Positions 59,694 to 64,000 of a stretch of DNA of 64,000 nt are shown piece after piece (the stretch's first letter is position 1; each line of letters starts with the position of its first letter). Location: assembly GCA_035485575.1 (NCBI GenBank), contig DATHNW010000023.1, positions 47,006 to 111,005 of the forward strand. The letters run 5' to 3'. Made by a program: the position numbers and the translations under genes. The notes under the pieces are model-generated. The model had not been told where the DNA came from. It did no database searches and saw only the letters and a program-made list of their open reading frames with translations. Source of the DNA: DASRHD01 sp035485575. GTDB lineage: Bacteria; Verrucomicrobiota; Verrucomicrobiia; Opitutales; Opitutaceae.

Positions 59694-60281
59694 TTAATAA
59701 TTCTTCGGCTGCGGAACCGCGACCGGAGGAGCCGGGTTGCCCGCCGGCTGGGACTGCTGCTGCTGGGCCGCACGCAACGCCCGACGGCGCCGGATCTCCT
59801 CCGTGATGCGTTCCAGGCGGCGGCGTTCCTCCTCGGGGTTGGCATTGGTCATCATCGGCGGCCGTCCCATGTTGGAAGGCTGCGGCATGGGCATGGCCTG
59901 CTGGCCTGCGGGCATGGGCACTATTTTGGGCTGCGGCAGGGTCAGCGTAAGTTCGCGGCCCTGGTATTCGACCGTCACGCGATTGTGCGCGATATCATGC
60001 GCATGCACCACAAAGGGGTGGCCCGGCTCGTTGAAGCCGACCCAGGCGTCAGCATGATTGGTGGGATCGTAGAGATTGAACCGATAGCCATCGGGCATGG
60101 CGACGATGCCATGCAATTCCAGCGGCGAGCCGGCCGGGGTGGCGTTTGCATCAGCACTATTGCTCCCCACCGGCAAAAACGGTGAGGTGGATGACAGCTC
60201 CATCGCGCTTGCGCCCAAGCTCAACGCACCCGCCAAAGCGAGCAGCGTGAAGCAACGGTGGAGAGCGGGAATGGAGTGCAT
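59694..60281 (-). CDS. Secreted protein of unknown function with Pro/Gln-rich tail
   Basis: 195 residues from ATG 60281, signal peptide (FTLLALAGALSLGASAMELS). Core ~35-110: PLELHGIVAMPDGYRFNLYD, WVGFNEPGHPFVVHAHDIAH, RVTVEYQGRELTLTLPQPKI. This is a small beta-rich domain reminiscent of pilus/secretion-associated proteins, but I do not identify it. Then a coiled EEERRRLERITEEIRRRRAL region and a Gln/Pro tail. A 161-bp gap to the ABC pair holds nothing clear. Confidence 0.75.
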   Translation of the reverse strand: MHSIPALHRCFTLLALAGALSLGASAMELSSTSPFLPVGSNSADANATPAGSPLELHGIVAMPDGYRFNLYDPTNHADAWVGFNEPGHPFVVHAHDIAHNRVTVEYQGRELTLTLPQPKIVPMPAGQQAMPMPQPSNMGRPPMMTNANPEEERRRLERITEEIRRRRALRAAQQQQSQPAGNPAPPVAVPQPKNY

Positions 60282-60506
60282 GAATCCTAGTGGATGGCCA
60301 TTATGAATGACGCAACCGCCACTGGTCAAGTTGCGCGGAGCCCCGCCTGAAATTGGCTTGCCTCGACCCCCCGCCCGGCTAACCCTGCGCCCGCCTGCTA
60401 TTTGATTCCTCTGCTTGGTGAATTGTCAGGTGAGCATCAGCTTCAGTGATGATTTGAAACTCGATAGTCGGGAACGGGCGGGAAACAACGCAGGCCATTC
60501 AAGCAG

Positions 60507-60908
60507 ATGAATACAAAGTTATACGTGGGAAACATCCCGTTCTCCACCACCGCGCAGGACCTCCAGGACCTGTTTGCCCAAATCGGCGGCGTCGCCTCCG
60601 TTGATCTGATCTTCGACAAATTCACGGGTCGCTCGCGCGGCTTTGCCTTCGTCGCCATGACGACCGGAGAGGACGCCCAGAAAGCGATCGAGAAACTGCA
60701 CGGCCACGAAATGGACGGCCGCAACATCACCGTGAACGAAGCACGCCCGAAGGAGGACCGCCCTCCCCGCTCGTTTGAAGGCGGAGGCGGCGAACGTCGC
60801 GGCTTCGGCGGCGGACGCGGTGGCGGTGGCGGGGGTTACCGCGGCGGACGCGGCGGCGGGGGTGGCGAACGCGGCGAACGCGGTGGCGGCGGCTGGGAAC
60901 GCCACTGA
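60507..60908 (+). CDS. RNA-binding protein, single RRM with Gly/Arg-rich tail
   Basis: 133 residues. RNP2 KLYVGNIPFS and RNP1 RSRGFAFVAM, then EARPKEDRPP and a GGRG/RGG-rich tail (~92-130). These are cyanobacterial Rbp-like single-RRM proteins that bind RNA, often cold-induced. The 5' leader (60282-60506) may hold regulation; I see no defined element. Confidence 0.95.
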   Translation: MNTKLYVGNIPFSTTAQDLQDLFAQIGGVASVDLIFDKFTGRSRGFAFVAMTTGEDAQKAIEKLHGHEMDGRNITVNEARPKEDRPPRSFEGGGGERRGFGGGRGGGGGGYRGGRGGGGGERGERGGGGWERH

Positions 60909-60944
60909 AACACACCCCTTCTCGCGTATTCAAAGTGCACAAGG

Positions 60945-60968
60945 CCGGGTCGAGCGCCCGGCTTTTTC
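60945..60968 (+). terminator. Intrinsic terminator after the RRM gene
   Basis: GCCGGG (60945-60950) with CCCGGC (60958-60963), 7-base loop, then five T. Confidence 0.85.
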
Positions 60969-61032
60969 ATTTTCGCAGGCCGCGCGCACTTTCGTTCTTG
61001 GACGCCGCGACCGCACGTGGCAAAAGCCACGC

Positions 61033-61986
61033 ATGAGCAAACCCGCGTCGCGGTCTTCCCAGAGTCCCAGCGCCGCCCGCCGGATCACCGGACTCCTTTG
61101 CGCCATGCTGCTGGCCTGCGGCGGCTGCGCGAAACACGCCGCACCGGCCTGGCAGGGCTACCTCGAGGGTGAATTCGTTTACGTGGCCGCCCCGCTCGCC
61201 GGGCAACTGGAAGCCCTTGCCGTGCAAAAAGGCGGGCGCGTCGACGCAGGCGCGCCGCTCTTCGCCCTGGAACGCTCGGCTGAGCTCGCCGCCCAGGCTC
61301 AGGCCGCCGCCCGTCTCGCCGACCTGCGCAAGGGCCAGCGCCCCACCGAGCTCGCCGCGCTCGAGGCCCGCTTCGCCCAGGCCCGCGCCACCGCCGAACT
61401 CTCGGGCCGCGAGCTGGCGCGCCAGGAAAAACTTTTCGCCGCCGGAGCCGCCACCGCCGACGAACTCGACCGCGCGCGCCTCACGCATGATGCCAACCTC
61501 CATGCCGCCGACCAGCTCGCAGCCGAGCTGGAGACCGCGCGCCTCGGCGGCCGCACCGACGCCATCGCCGCCGCGGAAGCTTCACTCGCCCAGGCCGGCT
61601 GGGGCGTCGCGCAAAAGCAGCAGGCCGCGCCCTGCGCCGGCCTCGTGTTCGACACCCTCTACCGGGCGGGCGAGTTCGTTCCCGCCGGCAGCCCGGTCGT
61701 CGCCCTGTTGCCGCCGGAAAACATCAAGGTGCGCTTCTTCGTGTCCGAGCCCGATTTCGCCGCGCTGCGCGCCGGCCAGGCCGTGGTGGTGTCCGTGGCC
61801 GGGCATGCGTCGCCGCTCGCCGCCCATATCAGCTATTTGTCACCACAAAATGAATACACGCCGCCGGTGCTCTACAACCGCGACAACCGGGCCAAGCTCG
61901 TCTTCATGGTCGAGGCCGTGTTTTCCGCCGCCGACGCGCGCGACCTCCATCCCGGGCAGCCCGTGGACGTGACCGCCGGGCCCTGA
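61033..61986 (+). CDS. HlyD-family adaptor of an ABC-2 exporter
   Basis: 317 residues from ATG 61033, lipobox-like ACGGC. GEFVYVAAPLAGQLEALAVQ (barrel-sandwich), a long Ala-rich coiled-coil hairpin (RFAQARATAELSGRELARQE), then PENIKVRFFVSEPDFAALRA. It matches the YbhG/YhiI-type adaptors that work with ABC-2 exporters. First gene of the export operon; 7 bp to the ATPase. Confidence 0.9.
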   Translation: MSKPASRSSQSPSAARRITGLLCAMLLACGGCAKHAAPAWQGYLEGEFVYVAAPLAGQLEALAVQKGGRVDAGAPLFALERSAELAAQAQAAARLADLRKGQRPTELAALEARFAQARATAELSGRELARQEKLFAAGAATADELDRARLTHDANLHAADQLAAELETARLGGRTDAIAAAEASLAQAGWGVAQKQQAAPCAGLVFDTLYRAGEFVPAGSPVVALLPPENIKVRFFVSEPDFAALRAGQAVVVSVAGHASPLAAHISYLSPQNEYTPPVLYNRDNRAKLVFMVEAVFSAADARDLHPGQPVDVTAGP

Positions 61987-61993
61987 CACCGCC

Positions 61994-62920
61994 ATGTCCG
62001 CGCCCGAGTTTGCGATCGACGTCACCGGCGTGACGAAAAAATTCGGCGGCAAACCCGTCGTCAACGCCATCGACCTCCAGGTGCGCCGCGGCGAAATCTA
62101 TGGCTTTCTCGGCCCCAACGGCAGCGGCAAGACCACCTTCATCCGCATGCTCTGCGGGCTGCTCACGCCCGATGCCGGCCGCGGCACCTGTCTCGGCTAC
62201 GACGTGCGCACCCAGCAGTCCGAGATCAAGCGCCACGTCGGCTACATGACCCAGCGCTTCAGCTATTACGAGGACCTGAGCATCCGCGAAAACCTCGATT
62301 TCATCGCACGCATCTACGGCGTGCCCGAGCGCGAGGCCGCCGTGCAGCACAGCCTCGAGCGCCTCGGCCTGCAGGGCCGCAGCCGCCAGCTCGCCGGCCA
62401 GCTTTCGGGCGGCTGGAAGCAGCGCCTCGCGCTGGCCGCCTGCCTCATCCATTCGCCGCAACTTCTTCTGCTCGACGAACCCACCGCCGGCGTCGACCCG
62501 AAGGCCCGCCGTGAATTCTGGGATGAGATCCACCAGCTCGCCGCGGAGGGGCTCACCGTGCTCATCACCACGCACTACATGGATGAAGCCGAGCGCTGCC
62601 ACCGCCTCGCCTACCTCGCCTACGGCAGCCTGCTGGCCCGCGGCACGCTCGAGGAAGTGCTGGCAGCCGCGCATCTCACCACCTGGACGGTCGCCGGCCC
62701 CGACCTGCGTACCCTCGCCGACGCCCTGCGCGGACGTGACGGCGTGGAACAGGTCGTCGCGTTCGGCAACGTCCTCCATGTGAGCGGCCGCGATGCCACC
62801 CGGCTCGATGCCAGCATCGCTGCGGTGCGCGATCCGCGGCACCAGTGGACGAAGGTGCGCTCCGGACTCGAGGATGTGTTCATCAGCCTGATGGACACGG
62901 CCCGGGATAATTTTTCCTGA
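61994..62920 (+). CDS. ABC-2 exporter ATP-binding protein
   Basis: 308 residues: Walker A GFLGPNGSGKTTFIRMLCGL, Q-loop YMTQRFSYYEDLSIRENL, signature QLSGGWKQRLALAACLIHSP, Walker B LLLLDEPTAGVDPKARREFW, H-loop ITTHYMDEAERC. The C-terminal ~70 residues are the usual CcmA/DrrA-type extension. It powers the permease that starts 2 bp later. Confidence 0.95.
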   Translation: MSAPEFAIDVTGVTKKFGGKPVVNAIDLQVRRGEIYGFLGPNGSGKTTFIRMLCGLLTPDAGRGTCLGYDVRTQQSEIKRHVGYMTQRFSYYEDLSIRENLDFIARIYGVPEREAAVQHSLERLGLQGRSRQLAGQLSGGWKQRLALAACLIHSPQLLLLDEPTAGVDPKARREFWDEIHQLAAEGLTVLITTHYMDEAERCHRLAYLAYGSLLARGTLEEVLAAAHLTTWTVAGPDLRTLADALRGRDGVEQVVAFGNVLHVSGRDATRLDASIAAVRDPRHQWTKVRSGLEDVFISLMDTARDNFS

Positions 62921-62922
62921 CG

Positions 62923-64000
62923 ATGCACCGCTTCACCCTCCACCGCCTCTGGGCCATGGTGCTCAAGGAATTCATCCAGATGAAGCGCGACCGCGTGACG
63001 TTTGCGATGATGGTCGGCATCCCGCTCATGCAGCTGATGCTGTTCGGCTTCGCCATCAACTCCGACCCGAAGCACATGCCCGCCGCCCTGCGCACGGCCG
63101 ACAACGGGCCGTTCGCGCGCACGCTCGCCTGGGCGCTGAAAAACAGCGACTACTTCAGGTTCGTGCGCGAAACGACGGACGAAGCCGAGGCCCAGCGGCT
63201 CCTCCAGCTCGGCGAGGTACAGTTTGTCGTCGACGTGCCCGTTGATTTCACGCGCAAGCTCCTGCGCGGCGAGCGGCCGACCGTGCTGATCGAGGCCGAC
63301 GCCACCGATCCCGCGGCGACCGGCCCGGCGCTCTCCGCCGTGCGGGCCATCGCCGACAATGTCTTCGACCGCGACCTCACCGGCCCACTTGCGCGACTGC
63401 GCGCGAAACCCGGGCCGGTCGATTTCGAGATCCATGCGCACTACAACCCGGAGAACATCACCCAATACAATGTCGTGCCCGGCCTGATGGGTGTCGTGCT
63501 GACGATGACGATGGTGGTCATCACCGGCCTGGCCATCACGCGCGAGCGCGAGCGCGGCACGATGGAGAATCTGCTCGCCATGCCCGTGCGGCCGATCGAA
63601 GTGCTCATCGCGAAGATCGTCCCCTTCATCGCCATCGGATATCTGCAGGTGCTCATGATCCTGGCGGTTTCCTCTCTGCTCTTTCAGTTGCCCGTACACG
63701 GCTCGGTGTCGGTGCTGATGCTGGCGCTGGGAATGTTCATCGCCTCCAACCTCGCGCTCGGAATCTGGATCTCGACGATGGCGCGCAATCAGACGCAAGC
63801 GGTCCAGATGGCGCAGCTCTTGATGATGCCGTTTATCCTGCTGTCCGGCTTCATCTTTCCCTTTCAGGGCATGCCGATCTGGGCCCAGTGGATCGGAGAG
63901 GCCATTCCGACCACACACGCGATGCGAATCGTGCGTGGGGTTTTGCTGAAAGGCAACGGAGGCACGGACATCCTGCCGGATCTCTGGCCCATTGCATTGT
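62923..64000 (+). CDS. ABC-2 exporter permease, C-terminus beyond window
   Basis: From ATG 62923 the frame stays open to base 64000 (~359 codons). MHRFTLHRLWAMVLKEFIQM, KRDRVTFAMMVGIPLMQLML (TM1) and, after a periplasmic domain (~40-170), VVPGLMGVVLTMTMVVITGL, ERERGTMENLLAMPVRPIEV (the conserved ABC-2 E-loop), MPFILLSGFIFPFQGMPIWA. It is a YbhS/YbhR-like permease. A second permease gene may follow outside the window. Confidence 0.93.
   Translation, partial: MHRFTLHRLWAMVLKEFIQMKRDRVTFAMMVGIPLMQLMLFGFAINSDPKHMPAALRTADNGPFARTLAWALKNSDYFRFVRETTDEAEAQRLLQLGEVQFVVDVPVDFTRKLLRGERPTVLIEADATDPAATGPALSAVRAIADNVFDRDLTGPLARLRAKPGPVDFEIHAHYNPENITQYNVVPGLMGVVLTMTMVVITGLAITRERERGTMENLLAMPVRPIEVLIAKIVPFIAIGYLQVLMILAVSSLLFQLPVHGSVSVLMLALGMFIASNLALGIWISTMARNQTQAVQMAQLLMMPFILLSGFIFPFQGMPIWAQWIGEAIPTTHAMRIVRGVLLKGNGGTDILPDLWPIAL

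Noticed and set aside
1..64000. CRISPR arrays, insertion sequences, prophage genes, rRNA and tRNA
   Set aside because: No spaced repeat arrays, transposase or integrase motifs, or RNA-gene signatures were seen.

Overview
The window reads as a stretch of chromosome from a GC-rich Gram-negative bacterium, most likely a verrucomicrobium near Opitutaceae. That placement is an inference from the gene mix: GTP-type PEP carboxykinase, a SWIB-domain mini-protein, a YXWGXW lipoprotein, a Gly-rich RRM protein, DUF692/DUF2063/DoxX genes and several lineage-type hypothetical proteins. There are about 55 genes. I see no rRNA, tRNA, CRISPR array, insertion sequence or prophage.

Region 1 (1-12000) is a nitrogen and signalling island. 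It holds a partial ammonium transporter (left edge), an amino-acid permease-like transporter, a PP2C phosphatase/Ser-Thr kinase fusion, a truncated KdpD-like kinase with a KdpE-like regulator, a second amt with glnK (PII), and a second paralogous KdpD-like/KdpE-like pair. Good sigma-54 (-24/-12) promoter matches precede both the first kinase-regulator pair (5252-5267) and amt-glnK (7338-7353). The amt-glnK leader also carries two overlapping, mutually exclusive hairpins and a triplicated GTTCCAC motif just before the start codon. A strong terminator follows glnK.

Region 2 (12000-24700) is mixed housekeeping: pckG, a CDF metal exporter, a tandem-ACT protein, an orphan BvgS-like sensor kinase, a protein with three copies of an unrecognised ~80-residue module, a PQQ-type sorbosone dehydrogenase fused to cytochrome c, a pseudouridine synthase, a TolC-like protein preceded by a probable EmrB remnant, and two envelope proteins.

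Region 3 (24686-29142, minus strand) is the most notable. It is a compact operon for a bufferin-type (copper-handling RiPP) system: a Cys-rich secreted precursor (bufA2-like), a DUF692 modifying enzyme (bufB-like), a DUF2063 partner (bufC-like), a DoxX membrane protein, and a thioredoxin-like DUF255 gene broken by one extra base. Two strong hairpins separate the precursor from the enzyme genes. The promoter region shares a GGAATAAA element with the ECF sigma gene at 34 kb.

Region 4 (29374-41270) holds a D-2-hydroxyacid dehydrogenase, apt, a GH-like protein coupled to a flavin reductase, an ECF sigma/zinc-finger anti-sigma pair divergent from a metallophosphoesterase-DUF2231-cytochrome c operon, a four-fold repeat membrane protein (COG4705-like), a YncE-like propeller, an Mpv17/PMP22-like membrane protein, and a DsbD-like protein.

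Region 5 (41390-64000) holds a complete RND tripartite efflux operon, a SNF2 helicase, a secreted GH27 alpha-galactosidase with duplicated binding modules, a DMT permease, a two-domain polyphosphate:AMP phosphotransferase, a SWIB protein, a heterodimeric ABC exporter, an RRM protein, and an HlyD-ABC-ABC2 export operon that runs off the right edge.
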